This document shows, piece after piece, positions 17,143 to 26,040 of a stretch of 64,000 bases of DNA. Where the stretch lies: contig CAZQXD010000014.1 of NCBI GenBank assembly GCA_964597315.1, forward strand, positions 12,011 to 76,010, in the 5' to 3' direction. The notes under the pieces are model-generated. The model saw only the letters and a list, made by a program, of their open reading frames with translations. It did no database searches and was not told the DNA's origin. The stretch comes from CAZQXD01 sp964597315 (GTDB lineage: Bacteria; Pseudomonadota; Gammaproteobacteria; Competibacterales; Competibacteraceae). Both the position numbers and the translations under genes were made by a program. Numbering within the stretch: position 1 is the first letter of the stretch; every line of letters begins with the position of its first letter.

Positions 17143-17868
17143 TTAGGCTTTGCTCCGCCGCCGACGGCTCAGGGCAGTCAGCCCCAGTCCGAACAGCGCC
17201 AGGGTGGCCGGGGTAGGCACTTGGGCCGCGTCCGCCAGGATGCTGACGTTGTCTACGCCCTGATTGAAAAAGTACTGATTATCCACTTCCGCGAACCGCA
17301 GTTGATAGCTTGTCCCAGGGGCCAGCAGGGCGGTCAGGTCAAAGCTGTAGGACGTGTAGGGGTTGGGCGCCGGGCCATCCACGCCCAGATACAGATTGGT
17401 GATCACATTCCCCACCGCCGTGGACAGGGCGCCGGCGCTGGCGCTCAGGATATCCACCCGGGCGTGCTGATTAGGACTAGCCGTGAAGTCCAGGCCAGCG
17501 GGGTGCACCAGTGAACCCGAACCATTCTGGTCATTGACGAACATATCGAAAGACAGCGAGACCGAGGTGACGCCCACAGGCACGGTAAAGCTTTGAACAA
17601 GGGCGTGGGCGCCAGGTCCGAACTGATCGCTCACCGCATAAAACCCACCCGTGGCAGCCCCCACCGTGGCTAACCCGGAGGCGGGGGTGAAGCCATCGGC
17701 ATCATCAATAAGGAAACCGCCAGAGCCTCCGGCCTGGTCGATGACCGTCCAGCCGGTGAAGTCGCCGGTTTCGAAATCACCGTTCACGATCAATTCGATA
17801 GGAGACGCCTGAGCGGCGCCAGCGGCGCCCAGCAGGGCCGCCAGAACAAAAGAGGTTTTGACGTTCAT
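17143..17868 (-). CDS. PEP-CTERM sorting-signal secreted protein
   Basis: A 241-residue exported protein. An N-terminal signal peptide (about residues 1-21, ending AAQAS) precedes a beta-rich body starting IELIVNGDFETGDFTGW, typical of carbohydrate-binding-like PEP-CTERM proteins. The last 25 residues are a sorting tag: VPTPATLALFGLGLTAL followed by a basic RRRR cluster. Exosortase cleaves such tags and delivers the protein to the surface or the exopolysaccharide matrix; no exosortase gene is in the window. Upstream is a GG-N10-GC sigma-54-type element at 17914-17927 plus two inverted repeats, fitting the RpoN/PrsR control known for PEP-CTERM genes. It is likely involved in biofilm or floc formation. 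Confidence 0.88.
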   Translation of the reverse strand: MNVKTSFVLAALLGAAGAAQASPIELIVNGDFETGDFTGWTVIDQAGGSGGFLIDDADGFTPASGLATVGAATGGFYAVSDQFGPGAHALVQSFTVPVGVTSVSLSFDMFVNDQNGSGSLVHPAGLDFTASPNQHARVDILSASAGALSTAVGNVITNLYLGVDGPAPNPYTSYSFDLTALLAPGTSYQLRFAEVDNQYFFNQGVDNVSILADAAQVPTPATLALFGLGLTALSRRRRSKA

Positions 17869-17876
17869 TGGCTATC

Positions 17877-17909
17877 ACTCGCTGTATGTAAAGTTTAAGA
17901 TCAGCGAGT
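17877..17909. promoter_or_regulatory. Perfect 8-bp inverted repeat before the PEP-CTERM start codon
   Basis: ACTCGCTG (17877-17884) and CAGCGAGT (17902-17909) are perfect inverted copies 17 bases apart. The arm nearest the gene includes the GAGTGA that would serve as ribosome-binding site. If the message starts far enough upstream, an RNA hairpin would hide the site; if it starts at about 17902, the repeat works only as DNA. Confidence 0.5.
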
Positions 17910-17913
17910 TAAG

Positions 17914-17927
17914 GCAAATAGCATGCC
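17914..17927 (-). promoter_or_regulatory. Sigma-54 (RpoN) -24/-12 promoter candidate
   Basis: On the minus strand the bases read AGGCATGCTATTTGCC, giving GG, ten bases, then GC, the exact spacing of RpoN promoters, with the preferred TTTGC at -12. The predicted start is near 17902, about 34 bases before the ATG. An imperfect inverted repeat TTGTTTCTAT/ATAGAACAA at 17941-17967 lies only about 15 bases further upstream, close for a sigma-54 enhancer site. Confidence 0.55.
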
Positions 17928-18077
17928 TAAAAATAAATAATTGTTTCTATTGGTTTTTATAGAACAATCCAAAACAAATGGCCGTGCATGGCCGATACTG
18001 CAAAGCGTTATGAAGAATGCGCACGGCGGTTGTTGCGCAATGCCACGACGAGCCACTCAAAAACGGCTACTGAATCT

Positions 18078-18104
18078 GTCCTGGCAATGCTTTTTTGCCA
18101 GGAC
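18078..18104 (-). terminator. Stem-loop downstream of cysZ
   Basis: GTCCTGGCAA (18078-18087) and TTGCCAGGAC (18095-18104) form a perfect 10-bp stem with a 7-base loop, 33 bases past the cysZ stop codon. It probably ends the queF-cysZ transcript and isolates the PEP-CTERM promoter region. The bases between 17968 and 18077 show nothing further. Confidence 0.65.
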
Positions 18105-18136
18105 CGTCACCGCCGCCGCTCGGCTGCGACCGAGGA

Positions 18137-18946
18137 TCAGCCCCGTTCGATCCGCGCCGTCCGGGTTCCTTCGGGGAACTGCTCCACCCACAGCAAGGTG
18201 GCCCCGATCACCGCCGTGGGCATGGCCAGGAAATTCAGTACCGGCACCAGGGTCATGGCCAGGACGCCAGCCCCGAATCCCAGAGTCAAGCGCCGACGCT
18301 TGCTCAGCACTGCCCGCTGGTCCCTGAAGACCAATCCATGGTTGCCCATGGGATAATCGGCGTATTGCAGGCCCAGCATCCAGGCCCCGAAGGCCATCCA
18401 CAGAAACGGCGCCGCCAGATTCAGCACCGGGATAAAGAACAGAATCAGCAAAGGCAAGGCCCGGACCAGGAAATACCCCAGCTTGCGCAGCTCGGCGAAG
18501 GGCGCATAGGCCACCTCCTGCCACAGGGGTCGGCCCTCCGGGCGGGTTCGGCCAGGCTGGGCCAGATCCTCCACCCGTTCGGCCAGGATGCTGTTGAAAG
18601 GCGAGGCCACCAGATTGGCCACCAGGGTGAAGGTGTAGAAGGTCACGATCAGGGCCGTGAGTATGAACAGCGGCCACAGCAGCCAAGTCAGCCCGGTGAT
18701 CAGCCAGCCCAGGGCCGTGGCCAGCCAGTCCAGCCAGATCGGCCAGCCTTGCAGCCAGCCCTGGGTCTGGGCGGCCAGCCAGTCCAGCAGGCTGACGAAC
18801 TCGCCGCCCCCCCACCAGATGGCGCCACCGAACAGCAGCACATTGATCAACAGGGGTATGGCCACGAAGCTACGCAGCCGGGGATGAGTCAGCAGGCCCA
18901 GCCCCTTGAGCACATAGCTAGCCCCTTGCAAAAATGGTCCCAGCAT
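18137..18946 (-). CDS. cysZ: CysZ-like sulfate permease (EI24 family)
   Basis: A 269-residue inner-membrane protein with the CysZ/EI24 layout: a short N-terminal amphipathic segment (ASYVLKGLGLLTHPRLRSF), a first hairpin of membrane segments, a long amphipathic middle including LVASPFNSILAERVED, which is a hallmark of the family, and a C-terminal FIPVLNLAAPFLWMAFGAWM segment. CysZ brings sulfate into the cytoplasm for cysteine synthesis. Length is close to the E. coli protein. It starts only 10 bases before the stop of queF on the complementary arrangement, so the two form a compact minus-strand pair. Confidence 0.88.
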   Translation of the reverse strand: MLGPFLQGASYVLKGLGLLTHPRLRSFVAIPLLINVLLFGGAIWWGGGEFVSLLDWLAAQTQGWLQGWPIWLDWLATALGWLITGLTWLLWPLFILTALIVTFYTFTLVANLVASPFNSILAERVEDLAQPGRTRPEGRPLWQEVAYAPFAELRKLGYFLVRALPLLILFFIPVLNLAAPFLWMAFGAWMLGLQYADYPMGNHGLVFRDQRAVLSKRRRLTLGFGAGVLAMTLVPVLNFLAMPTAVIGATLLWVEQFPEGTRTARIERG

Positions 18947-18956
18947 GGCGGCCTCC

Positions 18957-19346
18957 TTAGGGCAGGGTCACGGGGGGCGGCGGCGTCCAACCGGCGTCCC
19001 GGTGTTCGGCCACCACGGTGGTATAGACCCCGCCGCGAACATTGAACTCTGCGGTCAGGCGCAGAAATCGCGGCTGGCAGGCGGCCGCCAGGTCGTCCAC
19101 GATGCGGTTGGTGACGGCCTCGTGGAAAGCGCCCTCGTCCCGATAGGACCAGATGTACAGCTTCAGGGCCTTCAGCTCCACGCACAGTTGGTCGGGTACG
19201 TACTCCAGATGCAGGGTGGCGAAGTCCGGCTGGCCGGTCTTGGGGCACAGGCAGGTGAACTCGGGAATGCGAATACGAATGGTGTAATCCCGCTCTGGCT
19301 GGGGGTTGGGAAAGGTTTCCAGAGCCTTGTGGGGCCGGGTGGACAT
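18957..19346 (-). CDS. queF: NADPH-dependent 7-cyano-7-deazaguanine reductase, short form
   Basis: A 129-residue single-domain (type I, unimodular) QueF. The nucleophile is C34 in CLCPKTGQPDF, and the substrate/NADPH motif ELKALKLYIWSYRDEGAFHE is complete. It reduces preQ0 to preQ1 in queuosine tRNA modification. The ATG at 19346 gives the normal N-terminus (MSTRPHKALETFPNP); an in-frame codon at 19367 would add seven atypical residues. The short form differs from the long YqcD/QueF of enteric gammaproteobacteria. It is divergent from smc across about 108 bases and is followed closely by cysZ. Confidence 0.95.
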   Translation of the reverse strand: MSTRPHKALETFPNPQPERDYTIRIRIPEFTCLCPKTGQPDFATLHLEYVPDQLCVELKALKLYIWSYRDEGAFHEAVTNRIVDDLAAACQPRFLRLTAEFNVRGGVYTTVVAEHRDAGWTPPPPVTLP

Positions 19347-19454
19347 AAAGGAAAGTCTCCAACGCACTTCGTTTCAGGGGCGCATCAATTTACACTAGCG
19401 CCTTCCAAGATTCGACAGGTCCCTTAGACCCCACCGCTCGCGACTGTTTCTGGA

Positions 19455-22400
19455 ATGCGACTGACCAAAATCAAGCTGGCTGGCTTCAAGTCCTTCGTGG
19501 ACCCCACCACCCTGCATCTGTCCGGTAATCTCACCGGCATCGTGGGGCCGAACGGCTGTGGCAAATCCAATGTCATCGACGCCGTGCGCTGGGTGATGGG
19601 GGAGTCCTCCGCCCGACACCTGCGGGGCGAGTCCATGGCCGATGTCATCTTCAGCGGCTCCAGCAGCCGCAAGCCCGTGGGCCGGGCCGCCATCGAGCTG
19701 GTGTTCGACAACAGCGCCGGGGAGCTGGGCGGACCCTGGGTCCAGTACACTGAAATCGCCGTCAAGCGGCAGGTGGAGCGGGATGGCCAGTCCCAGTATT
19801 TTCTCAATGGCGCCCGCTGCCGACGCCGGGACATCACCGATATTTTTCTGGGCACCGGGCTAGGGCCGCGCAGCTACGCCATCATCGAGCAGGGCATGAT
19901 CTCCCAGGTGATCGAAGCCAAGCCCGAGGAACTGCGGGTGTTCTTCGAGGAGGCGGCCGGCATCTCCAAATACAAGGAACGGCGCCGGGAGACCGAGACC
20001 CGGATTCGCCATACCCGGGAGAATCTGGAACGGCTGGAAGACCTGCGCCAGGAGTTGGGCAGGCAATTGGAACACCTGCAACGCCAAGCCGAAAAAGCCG
20101 AGCAGTACCGGCGGCTGAAGAGCGAGGAACGCCAGGTCCGGGCCGAATTGCTGGCCTTGCGCTGGCGGGACCTGGACCAAGAAGCGGCCCGTCTGGAAGG
20201 GCTGATTCGGGACCGGGAGACCGCCGCCGAGGCCGTCCTGGCCCAACAGCGCCGTCTGGAGGCCGAACTGGAAACTGGCCGGGAGCGCCGGGCCGTGCTG
20301 GCCGAGGCCCTGGAGCAGGCCCAGGCTGGCGCTTATGAGATCAGCGCCGGTATCGCCCGTCTGGAGCAGGCCCTGGGACACCGCCGGGAACTGGACCGAC
20401 GCCGCCATGAAGAGCTGGAACGCCTGGAGACCGCCCTGGCCCGGCTGGACCAGGAGGCCGCCGCCGACCGCCGCCAACTGGCCGAGCGAGAGACCGCCCT
20501 GGCCCACGCGGAACCGGCTCTGGAGGAGGCTCGGGCGGTGGAGGCCGAGGTTCATGAGGGATTGGAAGACGCCGAGGCCGCCATGGGCGATTGGCAGTCC
20601 CGCTGGGACGATTATAGCCGCCGGGCCGCCGAACCCCAGCGCCAGGCCGAGGTGCGGCGCACCGGGGCCGAGCATCTGGAGCAGCGGCTGTTGCGGCACG
20701 CCCGCCAAGTCGAGCGCCTGGCCCTGGAACGGGAGAGCCTGGAAGAGGACGGGACGAGAAAAGAAGTGGCTGAACTGGAGCGGCGGGAACAGGCCCAGGG
20801 CGAGGCGGTGGAGCGGGATCAGCAGGCGTTGGCGGCCCTGGAGCAAGCCATCGCCGGACTGCGGGAGGAGCAATCCCGGCTCAGCGCCGAACTGGACCGG
20901 ACCCGGAGCCGGTTGCAATCTGGCCGAGGTCGGCTGGCCTCCCTGGAAACCCTTCAGGAAGCCGCCCTGGGTCGCCATGAGGACACAGTGAACGCTTGGC
21001 TGGGGGAGCAGGGTTTAGGAGAATCACCCCGCCTGGCCGAGGCCCTGAACGTGGAGACTGGCTGGGAGCGGGCCGTGGAGACCGTACTGAGCGGGCGCTT
21101 AGAAGCGGTTTGCGTGGCGGGCTGGGAGAGTAAGACCCTGGACGGGCTGGAGCGGGGCAGTGTGACCCTGCTGGATACCGGCATGCCCCCTTTGGAAAGT
21201 GAGTCGCTCCCGAACAACACTCTCGGGGACAAAGTGCGCGCTCCCTGGCCCCTGGACAGTCTATTAGCCGGAGTGGGGCTGGCCGAGGATCTGGACAGCG
21301 CCCTGGCGCGGCGTCACGGTTTGGAAGGCTGCCGAACCCTGGTCACCCCCGACGGCGTCTGGCTGGGCCGTAACTGGCTGCGCCTGGAGCGGGGCGACGA
21401 CGCCCAGGCGGGGGTGCTGGCCCGGGAGCGGGACATTCAGGGTCTGCGGGCCGATCTGGAGGGGGACGAGCTTGCCGAATCACGGCTTAGCCAAGCCTTG
21501 GAAAACCTAGTCCAGGAACTGGCCGACCGGGAACGGCGACGCGCCGAAGGTCAGGGAGAGGTCAACCGGGGGCACCGGGAGCAGGCCGCCCTGCAAGGGG
21601 AACTGGCCGCCCGCCGCGGTCGCCTGGAGCAGATGACCGCCCGTCGCCAGGCCATCGACGAGGAACTGGCGGAGCTGCGCCGCCACGCCCAGGAGGACGA
21701 ACAGGCCCTGGCCGAGACCCGCCGACATCTGGAGGCGGCCTTGGAAGCTATGGACCGGTTGACCGGCGAGGGGGAGGCCCTGGCCGGGGAGCGGGAGGAT
21801 CACAAAGCCGATTTGGAAGAATGGCGAACCCGAGCCGGGGAGGCCCGCCGCCAGACCCAAGACCGGGCCTTGGCCGTGGAATCCCTGCGCGCCGATCTGA
21901 CCGCTACCCGTCAGGTTCTGGCCCGGCTGGAGGCTCAGCAAGCCGAGCAGCGGGCCGGGCGGGAACGGTTGCAGGGGGAAATGCCCCTAGGTGAACACTC
22001 CCAGGCCATGGAGCAGGCCCAGTTGGAGGCACTGTTAGACAGCCGGCTGGCTGCTGAACAGCGCCTGCAAGAGGCCCGGGAGGCGGTAGGCGTTGCCGAC
22101 CAGACCCTGAAGGACCAGGAAAAGGCCCGAAACGCCGTCGCGGCTCGGGTCCAGGAAGCAGGACAGGCGGTCCAGGACCAGCGCCTGGCTTGGGGGGAGG
22201 CCCGGGTCCGCCGCCAGACCCTGGCCGAACAGTTACAGGAATTGGGGGTAGCCCCTTCCGTGGCCCTACATGAATTACCTGCCGAGGCCGATGAAGCTGG
22301 CTGGCAGGAGCGTCTGGGCAGCCTGGAGCGGCGGCTGCAGCGGCTGGGGGCGGTCAATCTGGCGGCCATTGACGAGTGCGCCCAAGTGGCCGAGCGCAAG

Positions 22401-22958
22401 ACGTATCTGGACAACCAGCACCAGGATCTCGTCCAGGCCCTGGAAACGCTTGAACAGGCCATGGCCCGGATCGACCAGGAGACCCGTGCCCGATTCAGGG
22501 ACACGTTTGAGCAAGTGGATGGGGGCTTTAGGGCGCTGTTTCCCCGGCTGTTCGGGGGCGGCGAGGCTCATCTGGAGCTGACCGGCGAGGACCTGCTGGA
22601 AACCGGCGTGGCCATCATGGCCCGGCCCCCGGGTAAGCGGGTGAGCAATATTCATTTGCTGTCCGGGGGCGAGAAGGCCCTGACCGCCGTGGCCTTGGTA
22701 TTCGCCATTTTCCAGCTCAACCCGGCGCCTTTCTGTCTGCTGGATGAGGTAGACGCGCCCCTGGATGAGGCCAATGTGGGGCGATTCGGGGATCTGGTCA
22801 GGGAAATGTCCGAACGGGTACAGTTTATTTTCATTACACATAATAAAGGCACTATGGAGATCGCCCGGCAATTGACGGGGGTTACCATGCACGAGCCTGG
22901 GGTTTCCCGGCTGGTGGCCGTGGACGTGGACGAGGCCGTCCGCCTGGCGGCGGTCTGA
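19455..22958 (+). CDS. smc: Chromosome segregation protein SMC
   Basis: A 1167-residue SMC ATPase. The N-terminal Walker A is GPNGCGKSNV (residues 31-40). Two long coiled-coil arms, very rich in Glu, Arg, Leu and Ala, flank a hinge at roughly 500-650 (NVETGWERAVETVLSGRLEAV onward). The C-terminal head has the LLSGGEKALTAVAL signature and the Walker B/D-loop CLLDEVDAPLDEAN. SMC dimers compact and separate sister chromosomes with ScpA/ScpB, which are not encoded here. Presence of SMC rather than MukB argues against an enteric-type gammaproteobacterium. The following zipA and ligA genes are closely spaced in the same direction, a conserved order in this class. Confidence 0.97.
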   Translation: MRLTKIKLAGFKSFVDPTTLHLSGNLTGIVGPNGCGKSNVIDAVRWVMGESSARHLRGESMADVIFSGSSSRKPVGRAAIELVFDNSAGELGGPWVQYTEIAVKRQVERDGQSQYFLNGARCRRRDITDIFLGTGLGPRSYAIIEQGMISQVIEAKPEELRVFFEEAAGISKYKERRRETETRIRHTRENLERLEDLRQELGRQLEHLQRQAEKAEQYRRLKSEERQVRAELLALRWRDLDQEAARLEGLIRDRETAAEAVLAQQRRLEAELETGRERRAVLAEALEQAQAGAYEISAGIARLEQALGHRRELDRRRHEELERLETALARLDQEAAADRRQLAERETALAHAEPALEEARAVEAEVHEGLEDAEAAMGDWQSRWDDYSRRAAEPQRQAEVRRTGAEHLEQRLLRHARQVERLALERESLEEDGTRKEVAELERREQAQGEAVERDQQALAALEQAIAGLREEQSRLSAELDRTRSRLQSGRGRLASLETLQEAALGRHEDTVNAWLGEQGLGESPRLAEALNVETGWERAVETVLSGRLEAVCVAGWESKTLDGLERGSVTLLDTGMPPLESESLPNNTLGDKVRAPWPLDSLLAGVGLAEDLDSALARRHGLEGCRTLVTPDGVWLGRNWLRLERGDDAQAGVLARERDIQGLRADLEGDELAESRLSQALENLVQELADRERRRAEGQGEVNRGHREQAALQGELAARRGRLEQMTARRQAIDEELAELRRHAQEDEQALAETRRHLEAALEAMDRLTGEGEALAGEREDHKADLEEWRTRAGEARRQTQDRALAVESLRADLTATRQVLARLEAQQAEQRAGRERLQGEMPLGEHSQAMEQAQLEALLDSRLAAEQRLQEAREAVGVADQTLKDQEKARNAVAARVQEAGQAVQDQRLAWGEARVRRQTLAEQLQELGVAPSVALHELPAEADEAGWQERLGSLERRLQRLGAVNLAAIDECAQVAERKTYLDNQHQDLVQALETLEQAMARIDQETRARFRDTFEQVDGGFRALFPRLFGGGEAHLELTGEDLLETGVAIMARPPGKRVSNIHLLSGGEKALTAVALVFAIFQLNPAPFCLLDEVDAPLDEANVGRFGDLVREMSERVQFIFITHNKGTMEIARQLTGVTMHEPGVSRLVAVDVDEAVRLAAV

Positions 22959-22985
22959 CACCAGAACATATATGAGGTTGTATTG

Positions 22986-23987
22986 ATGGACGAATTGCGT
23001 CTGCTAGTACTCGGTATCGGAGTGGCGATCATCGCCGCGATCTATCTATGGGGAATGCGGTCTCGTATCAAGGCCCGGCTTCAGGAACGCCGCCATCGCC
23101 TGCACCGCCCGGAAGACGAGCCGGTGTTGAAGATCGACGAGTCCTTGTCCGACTCCCCGGAGCGGGTGCCCGAGGATATTCCCCAGATGAAACCCAACGA
23201 CCCCCGCGCCAAATATCGATTGGTGGATGTGGTGGTCACGCCCCGCAGTCCCGAAACCCAGCCGGAGACGGCCAGCGTGGAGACGGCCGCCGTGGAGACG
23301 GCCAGCGTGGAGACGGCCAGCGTGGAGACGGCCAGCGTGGAGACGGCCAGAGTGGAGACGGCCAGAGTGGAGACGGCCAGCGTGGAGACGGCCAGAGTGG
23401 AGACGACCAGCGTGGACACGGAACGCGCCGAGCCGACCGTCTCCAAGCCCACGGCCACGGCCACGGCCACGGCCACGGCCACGGCCCCGCGCCAGGAGCC
23501 GTCCCGTTCGCCCCGGCTATCTCCCAAGCAGGACGAGCCGCCCCGTAAGACTGTAGCCCTGATTATCGCCGCCCCTCGGGGCCAGAAAATGCGGGGTGAC
23601 CGCATACTGCACATCACCCAGGAACTGGACCTCAAGTACAACGCCACGAATGGTGTCTTCGAATGTCCGGCGGATAGCGAAGCCGAACCCGACCCCGAGC
23701 AGGAACCCGTATTCAGCGTCGCCCACCTCAAGGAACCGGGCACTTTCGACTTGAACCATATGCAAACTCTGGAAACCCCAGGGTTGTTGCTTTTCATGCG
23801 CCTGCCCGGCCCGGTGGAGGCGGTATCCTCCCTGGAGTTGATGGTGTCCAGCGCCGGTCAGTTGTCCGAAAAACTCCAAGGCATCATCTGCGACGAGCGG
23901 CGCAATAAGCTGACCAACCAGTCTTTGTCCCATTTGCGCGGTGAAGTGGCTGAGTTCGAGCGCCGGTTGCGGCTGCACAGGCGCTAA
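22986..23987 (+). CDS. zipA: Cell division protein ZipA
   Basis: A 333-residue ZipA. An N-terminal membrane anchor (LRLLVLGIGVAIIAAIYLWG) is followed by a basic patch, a long low-complexity linker, and the C-terminal FtsZ-binding domain beginning near RKTVALIIAAPRGQKMRGDR, with DLNHMQTLETPGLLLFMRLP. It tethers FtsZ to the inner membrane at the septum. The linker holds ten 15-bp units encoding VETAS/VETAR repeats and then a run of six hexamers encoding a Thr-Ala run, so its length may vary between strains without loss of frame. The ATG at 22986 is preferred over the adjacent TTG. It starts 27 bases after smc. Confidence 0.93.
   Translation: MDELRLLVLGIGVAIIAAIYLWGMRSRIKARLQERRHRLHRPEDEPVLKIDESLSDSPERVPEDIPQMKPNDPRAKYRLVDVVVTPRSPETQPETASVETAAVETASVETASVETASVETARVETARVETASVETARVETTSVDTERAEPTVSKPTATATATATATAPRQEPSRSPRLSPKQDEPPRKTVALIIAAPRGQKMRGDRILHITQELDLKYNATNGVFECPADSEAEPDPEQEPVFSVAHLKEPGTFDLNHMQTLETPGLLLFMRLPGPVEAVSSLELMVSSAGQLSEKLQGIICDERRNKLTNQSLSHLRGEVAEFERRLRLHRR
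23264..23413 (+). repeat. Ten tandem 15-bp units in the zipA linker
   Basis: The unit GGAGACGGCCAGCGT repeats ten times with one or two substitutions in some copies (GCC for AGC, AGA for AGC, GAC for GGC). It encodes repeated VETAS or VETAR. Unit length is a multiple of three, so copy-number change keeps the frame. The units are contiguous and inside a coding region, so this is not a CRISPR. Confidence 0.9.
23451..23486 (+). repeat. Six tandem ACGGCC hexamers in the zipA linker
   Basis: Six perfect copies of ACGGCC encode alternating Thr and Ala in the flexible ZipA linker. Such perfect hexamer runs are prone to slippage in multiples of six bases. Confidence 0.9.
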
Positions 23988-23990
23988 TTC

Positions 23991-26018
23991 GTGGCCGCCC
24001 CCAGGGAGGCTCAATCCGAGGCCCTGCGGCTGCGGGAGGCCATCGCCCACCACAACTACCGCTATTACGTGTTGGACGACCCGGAGGTTCCAGACGCCGA
24101 ATATGACCGCCTGCTGAACGCGCTCCGGGAACTGGAAGCCGTCCATCCCCAACTGGTGACCCCGGACTCCCCCACCCAGCGGGTGGGAGGCAAGCCCCTG
24201 GACGCTTTTGGGGCGGTGCGCCATGCCCTGCCCATGCTGTCTCTGGATAACGCTTTTGCGGACCGGGACGTGGAGGAGTTCGACCGGCGGGTGCGGGAGC
24301 GTCTGGAGCGGGAGGTCGTGGACTACGCCGTCGAACCCAAGCTTGACGGGCTGGCCGTGAGTCTGCGCTATGAGGACGGCGTGCTGGTCCAGGGAGCCAC
24401 CCGGGGCGACGGCGCCACCGGCGAGGACATCACCCTGAATCTGCGCACCATCCCCGCCGTGCCCCTGCGCCTGCGGGGCGAGGGTTGGCCCCAGGTGCTG
24501 GAGGCGCGGGGTGAGGTATTCATGCCTCGGGCCGGTTTCGAGCGACTCAACGCGCAGGCCCGCCAGGCCGGTGAAAAAACCTTTGCCAACCCCCGCAACG
24601 CCGCCGCCGGCAGCCTCCGGCAACTGGACCCCCGGGTCACCGCCCGCCGCCCCCTGGACCTGTTCTGCTACGGCCTGGGCCAGGTGGAGGGGGGCGAGCT
24701 GCCCGGTCGCCACGGTGAAATTCTAAAGCGACTGCGGGATTGGGGATTGCGGGTTTGCCCGGAGCGGGCGGTGGTGAAGGGCATACAAGGTTGCCTGGAC
24801 TTCTACCGGCGGATACTGGCGCAACGCCAGGACCTGCCCTACGAAATCGACGGGGTGGTCTACAAGGTGGACCGCCTGGACTGGCAGCGGGAATTGGGCT
24901 TCGTGGCCCGGGCGCCCCGCTGGGCCATTGCCCATAAATTCCCGGCCCAGGAAGAACTGACCACGGTGGAGGCTATCCAGATTCAGGTGGGGCGTACCGG
25001 CGCCCTGACCCCGGTGGCGCGGCTGGCTCCGGTGTCCGTGGGGGGGGTGACAGTGACCAACGCTACCCTCCACAACGCCGACGAAGTGGCCCGCAAGGAC
25101 GTGCGAGTGGGGGATACGGTGAGCGTGCGCCGGGCCGGAGATGTGATCCCTGAGGTAGTGAGGGTGGTCCTTGACCGCCGCCCCGAGGGTAGCGAGCCGT
25201 TTTCTATGCCCACGACCTGCCCGGTGTGCGACTCCAGGGTGATGCGCCCCCCGGGCGAGGCGGTGACCCGGTGCAGCGGCGGTCTGTACTGCGCCGCCCA
25301 GCGCAAGGAGGCCCTGCGCCATTTCGCCTCCCGGCGGGCCATGGATATCGAAGGTCTGGGGGACAAACGGGTGGAACAACTGGTGGAGCGGGACCTGGTG
25401 CAGAGTCCCGCCGATCTCTATACCCTCGAAGTGGACACCTTGGCGGGGTTGGAGCGGATGGGCCAAAAATCCGCCGAAAATCTGGTCAAGGCCCTGGGAG
25501 CCAGCAAACAGACCACCCTGGAGCGGTTTCTCTATGCCCTGGGCATCCGCGAGGTGGGGGAGGCCACCGCCCTGGCCTTGGCCCGGCATTTTGGCGCCCT
25601 GGACCCGCTGATGACCGCCGACCCCGAGCGGCTGCAACAGGTGCCCGACGTGGGTCCAGCGGTGGCCGCCCAGGTCCATGGATTTTTTCAGGAGTCCCAC
25701 AATCGAGAGGTCATCGACGCCCTGCGCCGGGCCGGCGTGACCTGGACCGAGACGGAAACCGGCAACGGCGGGGAGCGGACCCTGGCGGGCAAAACCTTCG
25801 TACTGACTGGCCGTCTGGACAGCCTCACCCGGGATGAGGCCAAGGCTCGGTTGCAGGCCCTAGGGGCCAAGGTCTCTAGCGGCGTATCCAAAAAAACCGA
25901 CTATCTGGTGGCCGGGGCCGAGCCGGGATCGAAGTTGAAAATGGCCCGGGAGCTGGGGGTGGCGGTGCTGGATGAGGCAGGTCTATTGGGCGTGTTGGGG
26001 GGTTCGAGCGAAGCCTAG
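23991..26018 (+). CDS. ligA: NAD-dependent DNA ligase LigA
   Basis: A 675-residue LigA with complete architecture: the Ia domain (HNYRYYVLDDPEVPDAEYDRL), the adenylation domain with AMP-lysine K117 in EPKLDGLAVSL, the OB fold (GRTGALTPVA), a four-cysteine zinc finger (CPVCDSRV...CSGGLYC), helix-hairpin-helix repeats (IEGLGDKRVEQL) and a C-terminal BRCT domain (GKTFVLTGRL). It seals nicks in replication and repair using NAD. The start is a GTG three bases after the zipA stop, so the genes are almost certainly co-transcribed and coupled. Confidence 0.97.
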   Translation: MAAPREAQSEALRLREAIAHHNYRYYVLDDPEVPDAEYDRLLNALRELEAVHPQLVTPDSPTQRVGGKPLDAFGAVRHALPMLSLDNAFADRDVEEFDRRVRERLEREVVDYAVEPKLDGLAVSLRYEDGVLVQGATRGDGATGEDITLNLRTIPAVPLRLRGEGWPQVLEARGEVFMPRAGFERLNAQARQAGEKTFANPRNAAAGSLRQLDPRVTARRPLDLFCYGLGQVEGGELPGRHGEILKRLRDWGLRVCPERAVVKGIQGCLDFYRRILAQRQDLPYEIDGVVYKVDRLDWQRELGFVARAPRWAIAHKFPAQEELTTVEAIQIQVGRTGALTPVARLAPVSVGGVTVTNATLHNADEVARKDVRVGDTVSVRRAGDVIPEVVRVVLDRRPEGSEPFSMPTTCPVCDSRVMRPPGEAVTRCSGGLYCAAQRKEALRHFASRRAMDIEGLGDKRVEQLVERDLVQSPADLYTLEVDTLAGLERMGQKSAENLVKALGASKQTTLERFLYALGIREVGEATALALARHFGALDPLMTADPERLQQVPDVGPAVAAQVHGFFQESHNREVIDALRRAGVTWTETETGNGGERTLAGKTFVLTGRLDSLTRDEAKARLQALGAKVSSGVSKKTDYLVAGAEPGSKLKMARELGVAVLDEAGLLGVLGGSSEA

Positions 26019-26040
26019 TCCAAGGCGTATTCGAAGCCAG

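Noticed and set aside
19860..20978. Long minus-strand frame antisense to smc
   Set aside because: The coiled-coil codons of smc leave the opposite frame open; the product is Leu/Gln/Gly low-complexity without domain likeness.
23264..23413. Tandem 15-bp units considered as a CRISPR array
   Set aside because: Units are contiguous with no spacers, and translate in frame as the ZipA linker.
24723..25700. Long minus-strand frame antisense to ligA
   Set aside because: Shadow frame; ligA is complete and unambiguous on the + strand.
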